Of a DNA stretch of 64,000 bases, positions 49,647-58,895 are shown one piece after another. Positions within the stretch are counted from its first letter, which is position 1; every line of letters begins with the position of its first letter. Under the pieces are notes generated by a model. That model searched no databases and was not told the origin of the DNA. It was given only the letters and a program-made list of their open reading frames with translations. Source of the DNA: CAUZIR01 sp965250195 (lineage in GTDB: Bacteria; Chloroflexota; Dehalococcoidia; Lucifugimonadales; UBA2962); NCBI GenBank assembly GCA_965250195.1, contig OZ252295.1, positions 2,356,001 through 2,420,000 on the forward strand, read 5' to 3'. The position numbers and the translations under genes were made by a program.

Positions 49647-50174
49647 ATGACGACGGGAACCCAAAAGGAACCTGTCGGGCGTCCCTACGCCGACGGCTAC
49701 CACTACCGATACCAGCTAACTCGGTACTGCGACAACACGTCCCTCAACCGGGTGTTGTTCGTCATGCTCAACCCCTCGACGGCCGACGACGAGGTGGACG
49801 ATCCCACGATTCGGCGGTGCATCGGGTTCGCCCGCCGGTGGGGATTCATGCACCTGATGGTGGGCAACCTGTTCGCCGTGCGGTCGACCGATCCTCGGAG
49901 GCTGCTGACTACGCCCGAACCCGTCGGGAAGGAGAACGACCGGAACCTATTGGAAATGGCTGGCCTCGCGCACCGGATTGTTTACGCCTGGGGCAACTGG
50001 GGCCACCACCCGAAATTGAGGTACCGCCAACACGAGGTGCGGAACCTATTGTGGGCCGAGCGCGCCCGGGTGCCGGCCGCCAGGACACCCATGGCTATCG
50101 GCACGACCAAGCTCGGAGCGCCGCAGCACCCTGGGCGAATCGCCTACGACACCCCGCTGAAGGTGTGGCACTGA
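49647..50174 (+). CDS. DUF1643 family protein
   Basis: 175 residues from ATG 49647. Family landmarks: YRYQLTR, RVLFVMLNPSTADDEVDDPTIRRC, FARRWGFMHLMVGNLFAVRSTDP, VYAWGNWG, PMAIGTTKLGAPQHP. Known from phages and plasmids; biochemistry undefined. Overlaps the terminase small subunit start. Confidence 0.88.
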   Translation: MTTGTQKEPVGRPYADGYHYRYQLTRYCDNTSLNRVLFVMLNPSTADDEVDDPTIRRCIGFARRWGFMHLMVGNLFAVRSTDPRRLLTTPEPVGKENDRNLLEMAGLAHRIVYAWGNWGHHPKLRYRQHEVRNLLWAERARVPAARTPMAIGTTKLGAPQHPGRIAYDTPLKVWH

Positions 50175-50707
50175 TCGCCACGAAGCTCACCAAGCGTCAG
50201 AGCGCGTTCGTCACGGAGTACCTGGTCGACCTCAACGCCAAACAGGCAGCAATCCGCGCCGGCTACTCGAAACGCACAGCCAAGCAAATCGGGTTCGAAA
50301 ACCTGACTAAACCTTACCTCGTTGAGGCTGTCCTGGCGGCCATTGGGGAACGGGCAAAGCGAACAGAGTTCGACCAAGACTGGGTCATCGAAATGCTAGT
50401 GGAGAACGTGAGGAGGTCCATGACCCAGATCCCGGTCCTGGATATCGATGGAAAGGAAACCGGCGAGTGGCGATACCAGGGAACGGTGGCGAACCGCTCG
50501 CTCGAGCTCCTCGGAAAGCACCTCGGCATGTTCCCTAACCGACACGAGCTCTCTGGGCCCGGGGGAGAGCCGATCAAAAACGTGAGTCTAAATGTCGATG
50601 CAAACCTCAGTGAAATCCTCAAAGACCCCGAAGTCCGAGCAGCTGCAGGAGCTGTTGCCCGAGCTTTGGAGGGTCGACCCGGCAGCGACGGCCGCACACC
50701 TAAGTAA
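50165..50707 (+). CDS. Terminase small subunit
   Basis: 180 residues from GTG 50165. LTKRQSAFVTEYLVDLNAKQAAIRAGYSKRTAKQIGFENLTKPYLVEAV is the typical terminase_2 DNA-binding HTH, followed by a helical oligomerisation part. It recognises the packaging site. Its end overlaps the large subunit by about 116 bases, longer than usual. Confidence 0.9.
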   Translation: MALIATKLTKRQSAFVTEYLVDLNAKQAAIRAGYSKRTAKQIGFENLTKPYLVEAVLAAIGERAKRTEFDQDWVIEMLVENVRRSMTQIPVLDIDGKETGEWRYQGTVANRSLELLGKHLGMFPNRHELSGPGGEPIKNVSLNVDANLSEILKDPEVRAAAGAVARALEGRPGSDGRTPK

Positions 50708-51977
50708 CGGGCGCTGGAGACGGGCTCCGCACCTGGACCTGGTGGCCAGCGTGATCGCTCGCATGTGGGGCGAGCCGCTGCGCCTGATGGTGTCGTGGCC
50801 GCCGCGGCATGGAAAGTCGGAGGAGGTGGCCCACTGGACGCCGCTGTGGTTCCTGAAGAACTGGCCCGATCGCAGGGTGATCCTAGCCAGCTACGAGGCC
50901 AAGATCGCGGCCAGGTGGGGACGTCGCGTTCGTAACGACATCCTGCAGTTCCCGGACGAGCTGGGCCTGCAGCTGACAGGAGACAGCACGGCCGCGGACC
51001 GGTGGGAGCTCACTACTGGAGGCGGCATGCTGACCGCCGGCGTCGGCGGTCCGATCACAGGAGAGGGCGCCCACCTGCTGATCATCGACGACCCGACGAA
51101 GAACGCAGAAGAGGCCAACAGCCCGGTCTACCGGGACAGATTGGTCGAGTGGTTCAAGACAACCGCCTTCACCCGGCTGGAACCCGGGGGTTCTGTGATC
51201 CTCGACATGACCCGCTGGCACCAGGCGGACCTCATTGGTGCGCTGCTCGAGGAGATGACGGAGCCGTGGGAGCACATCCGCCTGCCGGCCCTGGCTGAAC
51301 CGGACGACCCGCTCGGCCGCGAGGAAGGCGAGGCGCTGTGGCCCGACCGGTACTCGGCCGACGAGCTGCTCAAGATCAAGGAGACGGTGGGTCCCCAGGT
51401 ATGGGCCGGCCTCTACCAGCAGCGCCCAGCACCGGCCGAGGGCGGAGTGTTTCGCTACGAGTGGTGGGGACGGTACCGGGAGGTCCCTGAACTATCCCGA
51501 AAGGTCCAATTCTGGGATACGGCCTTTAAAAAGGGCGCTGACAACGATTACTCGGTTTGCACCACCCTCGGGGTGGCGGGGAACTCGTTTCCGGTCCTGG
51601 ACGTATGGCGCCGGCGGGTGGAGTTCCCGGAGCTCCTCAGGGCGGCGGTCGCCCAGTTCGACAAGCATCGCCCGAACGAGGTCCTGGTCGAGGACGCCGC
51701 GTCAGGCCAGGACCTATTCGCCACCCTGCGACGAGAGACGCGGATCCCGATCAAGGCCGTCAAGGTCGACCGCGACAAGATTAGCCGCGCCAATGCCGTT
51801 ACCGGGTACGTCGAAGCCGGCCGGGTGCCGCTGCCCGAGCGGGCGGCGTGGGTGGCGGACTTCATGGACGAACTCGCCGCCTTCCCAAATGCGGCGCACG
51901 ACGACCAGGTCGACAGTTTTGCTGGTGCGCTAACCGCCGTGGTGTCGCGGGGGAAACCAAACGTGAGGTTCATATAG
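50592..51977 (+). CDS. terL: Terminase large subunit
   Basis: 461 residues. ATPase: Walker A-like SWPPRHGKSEEVAHW, Walker B HLLIIDDPTKNAEE, DMTRWHQADL coupling motif. RNase H-like nuclease: FWDTAFKKGADNDYSV, VEDAASGQ and HDDQVDSFAGAL. Motor for head filling. The start is uncertain: ATG at 50592 or 50598 or GTG 50610 are all inside the small-subunit gene. Confidence 0.95.
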   Translation: MSMQTSVKSSKTPKSEQLQELLPELWRVDPAATAAHLSNGRWRRAPHLDLVASVIARMWGEPLRLMVSWPPRHGKSEEVAHWTPLWFLKNWPDRRVILASYEAKIAARWGRRVRNDILQFPDELGLQLTGDSTAADRWELTTGGGMLTAGVGGPITGEGAHLLIIDDPTKNAEEANSPVYRDRLVEWFKTTAFTRLEPGGSVILDMTRWHQADLIGALLEEMTEPWEHIRLPALAEPDDPLGREEGEALWPDRYSADELLKIKETVGPQVWAGLYQQRPAPAEGGVFRYEWWGRYREVPELSRKVQFWDTAFKKGADNDYSVCTTLGVAGNSFPVLDVWRRRVEFPELLRAAVAQFDKHRPNEVLVEDAASGQDLFATLRRETRIPIKAVKVDRDKISRANAVTGYVEAGRVPLPERAAWVADFMDELAAFPNAAHDDQVDSFAGALTAVVSRGKPNVRFI

Positions 51978-51987
51978 GGGAAAGCGA

Positions 51988-52209
51988 ATGATCAGACACG
52001 ATCGGTCAGCCCGACAGCCCGGCGACACGCCAGCACGCGAACGATTGCGTTTAGCCCCGCGCCGCGATCGCAAACCGCCGCCGTCGCCCCCGGCGCCGTT
52101 CTACCCGAACGGGGTGCCGCGCTGGTGGGACAAGTGGATGATCGTTGGCTTTGTAGTCTTCGCATTGGGGTCGTGGATCGGCATACCCGTGTGGGTGGCG
52201 CTGAGATGA
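51988..52209 (+). CDS. Small membrane protein
   Basis: 73 residues: Arg/Pro-rich N-terminus and one C-terminal helix (WMIVGFVVFALGSWIGIPVWVAL). GGGGAAAG upstream. Function unknown. Confidence 0.55.
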   Translation: MIRHDRSARQPGDTPARERLRLAPRRDRKPPPSPPAPFYPNGVPRWWDKWMIVGFVVFALGSWIGIPVWVALR

Positions 52210-52313
52210 CCAGAGGCAAGCACGTCCACGGGCGGGCCAAGCCGAAGACCGTGGCCCAGGTGCGGCGACAGCGCCGGAAGAAAGCGGGTCGACCGGCGAA
52301 GGTGAAGCGATGA
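52206..52313 (+). CDS. Very small basic peptide
   Basis: 35 residues, about 40% Lys/Arg, in perfect ATGA overlaps with both neighbours, which is the main reason to accept it. Likely binds nucleic acid or is a coupling peptide. Confidence 0.4.
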   Translation: MTRGKHVHGRAKPKTVAQVRRQRRKKAGRPAKVKR

Positions 52314-52531
52314 TGTTCAGCCAGGGTGACAAGGTCAAAGTCGTCAAATCCAACGAACACCCCTGGGCGATCGGGCTAGTCGGCACGATCACGGTGCCGG
52401 CGCTGAACGTCTATGAATCCGGGGTCGAGTTCCCGAAGGGGGCGCCGATTTGGGGCGTCACAAGCTACTTCGACACGACCCGCGATCTGGTGTTGGTCGA
52501 ACGTGCGGTGGCCGGGGTGGTGGGTCGATGA
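52310..52531 (+). CDS. Small SH3-like hypothetical protein
   Basis: 73 residues: FSQGDKVKVVKSNEHPWAIGLVGTITVP fits an SH3/KOW-like beta barrel. ATGA overlap on both sides. Function unknown. Confidence 0.5.
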   Translation: MMFSQGDKVKVVKSNEHPWAIGLVGTITVPALNVYESGVEFPKGAPIWGVTSYFDTTRDLVLVERAVAGVVGR

Positions 52532-52782
52532 CGTTCCCGATCGACCTGGAGCCAGAGCCCACCTACTACCTCCGGATGCCGGTCTGCGGCCATACCATCC
52601 ACGAGTTCAAGGAGGGCATCGTGCCCGGAGACAACACGCCGATCCAAGGCAACCACATCGTGGGCGACCCGACCCATGTGCAGGAGTGCGGGTGTGGGTC
52701 GGGGCCGTATGACTTCCCGGCCTACACGTTCGAACAGGCCATCACGACCGAGGCCAACTGGCACCCGGGGACGCACCGATGA
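52528..52782 (+). CDS. Small Cys/His-containing hypothetical protein
   Basis: 84 residues from ATG 52528; CGHTIHEF and ECGCGSG give three Cys and several His, a possible metal site. Coupled by overlap to the next gene. Confidence 0.5.
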   Translation: MTFPIDLEPEPTYYLRMPVCGHTIHEFKEGIVPGDNTPIQGNHIVGDPTHVQECGCGSGPYDFPAYTFEQAITTEANWHPGTHR

Positions 52783-52976
52783 GGATGTCTAACTGGAACT
52801 GGAAACGAAAAATGACAATGGCACTGGGCGCTGCGGAATGGCTGGGCCTGGCCGCAGTGGTGTTCGGCATCTACCAGGTCAACGAACCAGCCGCCTACAT
52901 AGTGGGCGGGTTATTTGTCACGGCTGGAGCCGCCTTGGCGACCATCACAGGGAGGAACCGACGTGACAATTCTTAG
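52779..52976 (+). CDS. Small two-helix membrane protein
   Basis: 65 residues with two hydrophobic segments (WLGLAAVVFGIYQV and AAYIVGGLFVTAGAALATI) and a basic tail. Holin-like in size and topology, but the portal follows directly and no endolysin is near, so a holin call is not supported. Confidence 0.5.
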   Translation: MRMSNWNWKRKMTMALGAAEWLGLAAVVFGIYQVNEPAAYIVGGLFVTAGAALATITGRNRRDNS

Positions 52977-55146
52977 CAGCCTGGTCAAGATCAACACGGA
53001 GCGCCCGCCGCTGGTGCCCTCCAGCATGGGCGGCATGTCGTTCCTGGGCGGACCCGCAGGCAAGTCCGCCACCGCCAACCTCAACGCCTACGACGATTCG
53101 GCCTGGCTGTTCTCCGTCGTGAACCGCATCACGACGTCGGTCGCGGCCACCGAGTGGAAGTTGTACAAGATGGGCACCGACCGGGCTGACCGGGTGGAGG
53201 TGCCGGACCACCCGCTGGCCCGCCTGTGGAAGCGCCCCAACCCGTTCTACGCCACCCCGCGGTTCACCGAAACCACGGGCCAGCACTTGGAACTGGCGGG
53301 CGAGATGTGGTGGGTGCTATACCGCAACGCGATGGGCGTGCCGCTGGAGATGTGGCCGATCCGTCCGGACCGCATGTTCCCTGTGAAATCACGCCAGGAC
53401 TACATCGCGGGCTACATCTATCGGATGGGCAACGAGACCATACCGCTGGCCGTCGATGACGTTATCTTCGTGCCCATCCCCTCGCCGACCGACGCCTACC
53501 GTGGCCAGGGACCGGTGCAGGCCATCATCGCGGACATTATGAGCGAGCGCGACGCGGCCCGCTACACGGCCAATTTCTTCGGCAACTCGGCCCAGCCAGC
53601 CGGCATCATCCATCTGGACGAAGAGCTGGACGACGAAGACTTCAAGCGCATGGTGGACCGCTGGCGCTACCAGCACCAAGGGGTGAACAACGCGCACCGG
53701 GTGGCGATCCTGGAGCGCGGCACATGGACAGACGTGAAGTACTCCATGAACGACATGCAGATGACCGAATTGCGCCACCTCAACCGCGACATCATCCTGG
53801 GCGCGTTCGGGTTTCCCGCTCCGCTGCTGGGCATCGTGGACTCCGTGAACCGGGCCAACGCCGAAGCGGCCGAGGTGATGTTCGCCCGGTGGGTACTGAA
53901 ACCCCGGCTTATTCGCATCAAGGGCGCTCTCAACAACCAGCTGGTCGAAATCTGGGGCGACGACTCCGTGGCCTTCGACTTCGAAGACCCGGTACCCGAG
54001 GACCGGGTGCAGGACCTGGCGGTGGCGGACCGCGGGTACAAAGGCGGCATGCTCACGCTCAACGAGGGTCGTGCCTTACTGGGTTTCGACAAGATCGACG
54101 GCGAAGGCGGCGACGAACTGAAACCAGCGCCGGTGGCCCCCGAGCCCGGAGACACCGACGACCTGGCCGACGACCTGGCCGATGCCGCCGATGACCCTGA
54201 GAAGATCAGGGACCTGCTCGACGACTGGGCCGCCTCCCGGCTGGGCGCGAAGCTCGACGGCCGACCCGACGACGTGAACGAGGCCGAGACATCGATGGGG
54301 AAAGCCTGGCGGCTGCGCCTGGCTTCCGAGCTGGACGAACTCATGGCCCACCTGCGGACCACCAGCGACACGCCCGGGCGCTCGATCGCTCCCCACGGCA
54401 AATTCACAGTGGCGGATCTCGATGGGCACGACTGGAACTGGTGGGCGAAGTACGGCACAGCAGTCAAAGACGAGCTGACCGAGCCGTTCTCGGCCGCTAT
54501 CCTGGCGGCTGCGCCTGGCACGGATCCGGCCGACGTCGCCAGGATGTCCGCCGCCTGGGCCGAGAACCGGGGTGCGACCCTGATCAGGCTATCGGGCGAC
54601 CAGAACGTAATGGAGGCCACCCGCCGGCGGGTTAACACCGTGGTGGGTCAGGCGATCAACGAGGGGCAGAGCCTGGCGACCCTTGCGGACACCCTGAGCG
54701 AGGACATCGCCTTCTCGCCCGCGAGGTCCAGGCGGATCGCCCGCACCGAGACCACGTTCGCCCACGGCCAGGGCTCGAAGCAGGGTGCAGTACTCGAGGG
54801 GCGAGACGAGAAGTCGTGGATCACCCAGGGCGACGCGCTGGTGAACGGGCCGATCTGCCTGACCAACCAGGGCGAGGGGTGGATCAAAATCGACGATGTT
54901 TTCCAGAGCGGCCACGACACGATACCTGGCCACGTCAATTGCCGGTGCAATGTTCGGTACCGCACGGCCGACCCCGATGCCATCGATGCGACCGAGGGGT
55001 TGGAGGAAGACGTGGCCAGCGCCATCGATGAGTCACGCCTGATCGCCGAGGCGCGGTGCGAGGCCGGTCACCTCTTGGGGAAAAACGTGCCCGAGCAAAC
55101 GAAATTGTATTGCCGGAAGTGCAAAACCGAAACGGTGTTCCACTAG
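52963..55146 (+). CDS. Portal protein fused to MuF-type head morphogenesis domain and a zinc finger
   Basis: 727 residues from GTG 52963 after GGGAGGAA. Residues about 1-400 are an HK97-type portal (SAWLFSVVNRITTSVAATEWKLY, WPIRPDRMFPVKSRQDY, DIILGAFGFPAPLLGIVDS). An acidic linker (about 400-440) leads to a MuF/SPP1 gp7-like domain (SRRIARTETTFAHGQGS, HVNCRCNVRY). The last 30 residues form a CxxxH..CxxC finger (RCEAGHLLG, LYCRKCKTE) resembling the Com family. Portal and MuF are separate genes in most phages. Confidence 0.92.
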   Translation: MTILSSLVKINTERPPLVPSSMGGMSFLGGPAGKSATANLNAYDDSAWLFSVVNRITTSVAATEWKLYKMGTDRADRVEVPDHPLARLWKRPNPFYATPRFTETTGQHLELAGEMWWVLYRNAMGVPLEMWPIRPDRMFPVKSRQDYIAGYIYRMGNETIPLAVDDVIFVPIPSPTDAYRGQGPVQAIIADIMSERDAARYTANFFGNSAQPAGIIHLDEELDDEDFKRMVDRWRYQHQGVNNAHRVAILERGTWTDVKYSMNDMQMTELRHLNRDIILGAFGFPAPLLGIVDSVNRANAEAAEVMFARWVLKPRLIRIKGALNNQLVEIWGDDSVAFDFEDPVPEDRVQDLAVADRGYKGGMLTLNEGRALLGFDKIDGEGGDELKPAPVAPEPGDTDDLADDLADAADDPEKIRDLLDDWAASRLGAKLDGRPDDVNEAETSMGKAWRLRLASELDELMAHLRTTSDTPGRSIAPHGKFTVADLDGHDWNWWAKYGTAVKDELTEPFSAAILAAAPGTDPADVARMSAAWAENRGATLIRLSGDQNVMEATRRRVNTVVGQAINEGQSLATLADTLSEDIAFSPARSRRIARTETTFAHGQGSKQGAVLEGRDEKSWITQGDALVNGPICLTNQGEGWIKIDDVFQSGHDTIPGHVNCRCNVRYRTADPDAIDATEGLEEDVASAIDESRLIAEARCEAGHLLGKNVPEQTKLYCRKCKTETVFH

Positions 55147-55178
55147 CTGCTATCGCTGGGTTCTTTTTTTATCAGTAA

Positions 55179-55208
55179 TTGACAAAGTAAAAACCGGCGT
55201 GGTAGAAC
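55179..55208 (+). promoter_or_regulatory. Candidate late promoter
   Basis: Perfect TTGACA (55179-55184), 18-base spacer, TAGAAC (55203-55208). It follows a run of T and precedes a structured, roughly 115-base leader before the prohead protease. Confidence 0.5.
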
Positions 55209-55287
55209 TAATGTACTGACGCGAGCCCTAGAGGCCGTGGCCCCCTTGCCCCGCCAGTGATCGCCGAGAGGCCAACGAGCCCGACCA

Positions 55288-55324
55288 GCAGGAACCACCG
55301 GACCTGCGGAGTCGGGCTTTTTGT
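55288..55324 (+). promoter_or_regulatory. Terminator-like hairpin ending at the protease start codon
   Basis: Outer stem AGCCCGAC / GTCGGGCT enclosing an inner GCAGG / CCTGC stem, followed by TTTTTGT and then the ATG at 55325. It has the form of an intrinsic terminator or attenuator, and the GGAG that could serve as ribosome-binding site (55308-55311) is inside the stem. Confidence 0.6.
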
Positions 55325-56152
55325 ATGTTTAGAACCAAAATAATCAGGGCGGAAATCAAGGGCGTCGATGTCGAGAATGGCACCGTAGACGCCGTCGTTT
55401 CCACCGAAAAGCAGGACCGCGAAGAGGACATCATCCGGGCGGCCGGGTGGAAACTGGCCGACTTCCGCAAGCACCCCGTCCTGCTCTCCTCCCACAACTA
55501 CTACAGCCTGCGCGCCATCATCGGCGAGTGGACGAAGATGGAAGTGTCCGGCACCAAGTTGGTCGGCACCGCCAAGTACTTCGTAGGCGACGACTACCCG
55601 AACAACGAAGAGGCCGAGTGGGGTTGGAAGCTGGCCCAGGAAGGCATCGCCGCCTACTCCGTGGGCTTCATCCCCGACATGGCCAAGTCCAAGCCGGTGG
55701 ACGGTAGCAACTGGGGGCTGGAGTTCAACGGCCAACAGTTGCTGGAGGTCTCCCAGGTCACAGTGCCGGCGAACCCCCAGGCGCTGCAGCGCACATTCGG
55801 AGGCAGCCAGGTACACCCCGAGGTCGCGGCCTACATCTCCGAAGTCCTCAAGTCCGGGGCGTTCGACCTCGGCGACGACTTCGACCTCGAAACGATCATC
55901 ACCAACGGCGCGAACACGACCGTGAACAACGCCGGAACCGAGATCGACCTGCCCGAGTTGGCCAAGCTGGTGGCATTTGAGCTGGACGATCTAGTCACCC
56001 AAAGAATCATCGACGGGATCCACGCGAGCCGTGTACCCGACGCAGACCCCGAGCCGGTCAAGATGCCCGTGCTCGTAATCGACCCGGACCTCGTTAAGGC
56101 AGGCATCGAGAACGGCCTGGCCAAAGCATTGGAAGCCACACCAGAGGAGTAA
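55325..56152 (+). CDS. HK97-family prohead protease
   Basis: 275 residues. Catalytic region: DREEDIIRAAGWKL, His in FRKHPVLLSSHNY, Ser in GIAAYSVGF, then EVSQVTVPANPQAL. The C-terminal 110 residues are acidic and helical and may act as a scaffold, as in HK97 delta-domain arrangements. Cleaves scaffold and portal/capsid tails during head maturation. Confidence 0.92.
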   Translation: MFRTKIIRAEIKGVDVENGTVDAVVSTEKQDREEDIIRAAGWKLADFRKHPVLLSSHNYYSLRAIIGEWTKMEVSGTKLVGTAKYFVGDDYPNNEEAEWGWKLAQEGIAAYSVGFIPDMAKSKPVDGSNWGLEFNGQQLLEVSQVTVPANPQALQRTFGGSQVHPEVAAYISEVLKSGAFDLGDDFDLETIITNGANTTVNNAGTEIDLPELAKLVAFELDDLVTQRIIDGIHASRVPDADPEPVKMPVLVIDPDLVKAGIENGLAKALEATPEE

Positions 56153-56158
56153 CGCACG

Positions 56159-57388
56159 ATGCCCCCCAAGACAGACATGACCGTCGAGAGGTTCACCGAG
56201 TTGCTAGAGAACCCCGTCGAGTTCGCTAAGTGGCAGCAGGAACAGATTACCGAGGCCATCGGGCCGGCGATCGGCACCGCACTGGGCGATGCTCTGAAAC
56301 AAATGGGCGTGAAGCGCCTGCCGATGGGTGGCGGCGACCACAACCCGGACGCAGCTGGCGCGGACCTGGACGGTCAGTTCGGGAAGATGGGCGGCTTTCT
56401 CCGTGCCATCGGTAAATACGCGCTGGAGCATGAGAAGGACACCCGCCTAAAGGTGTTGCAGGAGGGCGAGGGTTCCACGGGCGGCTTCCTGGTCCCCGAG
56501 GAGTTCCGGACCGACATGCTGCGCCTGGCGATTGAGCAGTCGCTGATTCGCCCGCGTGCCAGGGTCATCCCAATGGCACGCGAGTCGATGCTGCTGCCGA
56601 TCATCAAGGACACCACCCACGCCTCCAACATCTACGGCGGCGTGACGGCCAACTGGAACGCTGAGGGCGCGGACCTCTCCTCGGACGCCAGCGAGCCCAC
56701 CTTCGGGCAGGCCCGCTGGACGGCCCACAAGTTGACCGGCTACACCGTGGCGGGTAACGAGCTGCTGGCCGACTCGGCCATCGCGCTCACGGCGCTGCTC
56801 ATGTCGATGTTCCCGGAAGCGTTGGCGTACTTCGAAGACCTGGCGTTCATCTCCGGCACCGGCAGCGGCCAGCCCGAGGGCTTCCTGACTTCCGCCGCCC
56901 AGATCGAGGTGCCCAAGGTGACGGGCCAGGACGCCGCCACCGTCGTGACGGAAAACCTCGACGCGATGTTCGCCCGGATGCTGCCCGGCAGCCACCCGCG
57001 AGCGGTGTGGATCGCCAACATCGACGTCATACCCGAACTGCTCAACCTGGTGCGGAACGCCGGTACCGGAGGCGGCCCGGTCTTCGTGTCCAATGTGACC
57101 GAGGCACCGGTGTTCACCATCTACGGCCGCCCGGTTCACTTTACCGAGAAGGTTCCGACGCTGGGCACACTCGGCGACATCAACTTCGTCGACCTGTCGT
57201 ACTACATCATCGGCGACCGCCAAGCCCTGAGCATGGCGGCTTCCGAGCATGTGAAGTTCACCGAGGACCAAATGGTCTGGAAGTTCACCCAGCGGGTGGA
57301 CGGCAAGGTGTGGCTGAAGTCGGCGCTGACGCCGCGCAACGGCACCAAGACCCTGTCGCCCATCGTTAGCCTGGCCACCCGAGCGTAG
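56159..57388 (+). CDS. Major capsid protein (HK97 fold)
   Basis: 409 residues. N-terminal helical delta-like domain (residues 1-105), then STGGFLVPEEFRTDMLRLAIEQS, typical of the HK97 mature N-arm, SGTGSGQPEGFLT in the P-domain/A-domain transition and a C-terminal strand. The Gly-rich STGGFLVP site is where protease cleavage normally occurs. 6 bases after the protease gene. Confidence 0.95.
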   Translation: MPPKTDMTVERFTELLENPVEFAKWQQEQITEAIGPAIGTALGDALKQMGVKRLPMGGGDHNPDAAGADLDGQFGKMGGFLRAIGKYALEHEKDTRLKVLQEGEGSTGGFLVPEEFRTDMLRLAIEQSLIRPRARVIPMARESMLLPIIKDTTHASNIYGGVTANWNAEGADLSSDASEPTFGQARWTAHKLTGYTVAGNELLADSAIALTALLMSMFPEALAYFEDLAFISGTGSGQPEGFLTSAAQIEVPKVTGQDAATVVTENLDAMFARMLPGSHPRAVWIANIDVIPELLNLVRNAGTGGGPVFVSNVTEAPVFTIYGRPVHFTEKVPTLGTLGDINFVDLSYYIIGDRQALSMAASEHVKFTEDQMVWKFTQRVDGKVWLKSALTPRNGTKTLSPIVSLATRA

Positions 57389-57445
57389 TCAAGCCGGAAG
57401 CATACCCAGACCAAAACGAGAGAAGCCACGCGGGGGTACTAGAAA

Positions 57446-57958
57446 ATGGGAAGCAAGCTACTGCTAGAGCGCATCAACATCGCCGAGGGTGTGCCCGCCG
57501 TCGATTTGCAGGACGGTGCGAACACCGGCGACTATGTGTCGCTTCAGCACTACGACCGCGTGGCGGTGGTCTTAATGACGGGCCTGGGCACGGCGACCGA
57601 AGACCCCACCCTGACGATTCAGCAGGCCACCAGCGTGGCCGGTGGGTCGGTCAAGTCGCTGACGTTCACCGACGTGTACACCAAGCAGGCGGCCACGTCG
57701 CTGGCAGCGGTGACCAAGTGGACGAAGACGACCCAGACGGCGGCCAACACCTACACCAACGGCACGCTCGCCGAGGAAGACGCCATCGTCGTGGTCGAGT
57801 TCCGGGCTTCCGACCTGGACGCGGACGGCGGGTTCGATTGCCTACGGGCGACCGTGGCCGACGTGGGCGGCAGCGCGCAGCCCGGTGTCATCTTCTACAT
57901 ACTCGGCGACCCCTCTGAGGCGTCGTCGGTGGTGCAGATGCCCGACCCGCTGGTCTAG
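57446..57958 (+). CDS. Probable head decoration or minor structural protein
   Basis: 170 residues, beta-rich (GDYVSLQHYDRVAVVLMTGLG, DPTLTIQQATSVAGG, DAIVVVEFRASDLD, RATVADVGGSAQPGVIFYIL). Size, fold style and position after the capsid suggest a capsid-stabilising or decoration protein; no family signature. Confidence 0.6.
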   Translation: MGSKLLLERINIAEGVPAVDLQDGANTGDYVSLQHYDRVAVVLMTGLGTATEDPTLTIQQATSVAGGSVKSLTFTDVYTKQAATSLAAVTKWTKTTQTAANTYTNGTLAEEDAIVVVEFRASDLDADGGFDCLRATVADVGGSAQPGVIFYILGDPSEASSVVQMPDPLV

Positions 57959-58146
57959 TTCTGGTCTTAAAAGCTAACAAGTGCATGGCGGGGCGGTGCG
58001 GCCATCCAGTCCACCGCGCCCGCAGCACCCCACAGGGGCAGGACCGCCACAAGCTCGCGCGGCCTGGTCTGGATCGAATGATGCGAGCACCGACGATTGC
58101 CAAAAGGCAAAGTCGCCCATAGGGGCGGACCTGGGAGGGTTCGACA
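57959..58146. other. Non-coding stretch between structural genes
   Basis: 188 bases with no convincing gene. It contains TTGCC-AAAA-GGCAA and GTCGCCC-ATAG-GGGCGGAC small inverted repeats just before the GGGAGGG of the next gene; possibly an mRNA structure. Confidence 0.4.
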
Positions 58147-58875
58147 ATGCCGACCACGAAGTCTAGATACATCGGTGGCGCGCTCGCGTTCTGGTCAACG
58201 CACCGCAAGCGCCTAATAGATGTCATCGGTGAAGACGTCGTCAAGTACATCATGGAGGTCGGCGAGCCGGTAGACGACACCACCGGCGACCTCACGCGTT
58301 GGACGAACACCATCGTCGAGGCGGGCGCAGGCGACACTACGGCCGTCAACGCGAACACCGTTCGGCCGGGCCTGCTGGTCACGACGGCCGCCAACGAGAA
58401 TGACGGCCAGTCGTCGCAGCTGCTGGGCGAGTCCTTCAGCCTGGCGGCTGGCAACAGCCTGTACTTCGGGGCGCGGATCAAACTCAACGACGTGACCCAG
58501 ACGGACTTGTTCCTGGGCCTGGCCATCACCGACACCGCCATCCTGGGCGGAGTCACCGACCGGATTGGTTTCCAGTCCGTGGACGGCGATGCGGGGCTGG
58601 ACTTCGTGCTAGAGAAGGGCAGCGCCGAGACCAAGGACGAAGACGTGGCCACACTGGTGGACGCCACCGAGGTGTACGTCGAGTTCTTCCTAGACGCCGA
58701 CGGCAACGTGGCCATCTTCATCGACGGGGTGGAGGTCTCGGCTTCGGCCGAGACCAACCTGCCGGACGACGAAGAACTGCGGGTGTCCTTCGAATACCTC
58801 ACCGGTGAGGCCGTCGCCAACAACATCGAGATTACCGACCTGCGCTGCATCCAAATCGGCGTAGCCGTCAGCTAA
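58147..58875 (+). CDS. Structural protein with lectin-like beta fold
   Basis: 242 residues. Short N-terminal segment, then a beta-sandwich-like region (SFSLAAGNSLYFGARIKLNDV, TDLFLGLAITDTA, EVYVEFFLDADGNVAIFIDGVEV) that resembles concanavalin-like domains used for surface binding. Probably a capsid-surface or head-fibre protein. Followed closely by the collagen-like gene. Confidence 0.6.
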   Translation: MPTTKSRYIGGALAFWSTHRKRLIDVIGEDVVKYIMEVGEPVDDTTGDLTRWTNTIVEAGAGDTTAVNANTVRPGLLVTTAANENDGQSSQLLGESFSLAAGNSLYFGARIKLNDVTQTDLFLGLAITDTAILGGVTDRIGFQSVDGDAGLDFVLEKGSAETKDEDVATLVDATEVYVEFFLDADGNVAIFIDGVEVSASAETNLPDDEELRVSFEYLTGEAVANNIEITDLRCIQIGVAVS

Positions 58876-58895
58876 CCCGGGGAGTAGAAGACACC

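Noticed and set aside
52779..52976. Holin call for the two-helix protein
   Set aside because: Topology fits, but it lies directly before the portal gene and no lysis enzyme is visible.
57981..58166. 61-codon frame in the gap after the decoration gene
   Set aside because: Overlaps the next gene start, lacks a ribosome-binding site and has composition of non-coding DNA.
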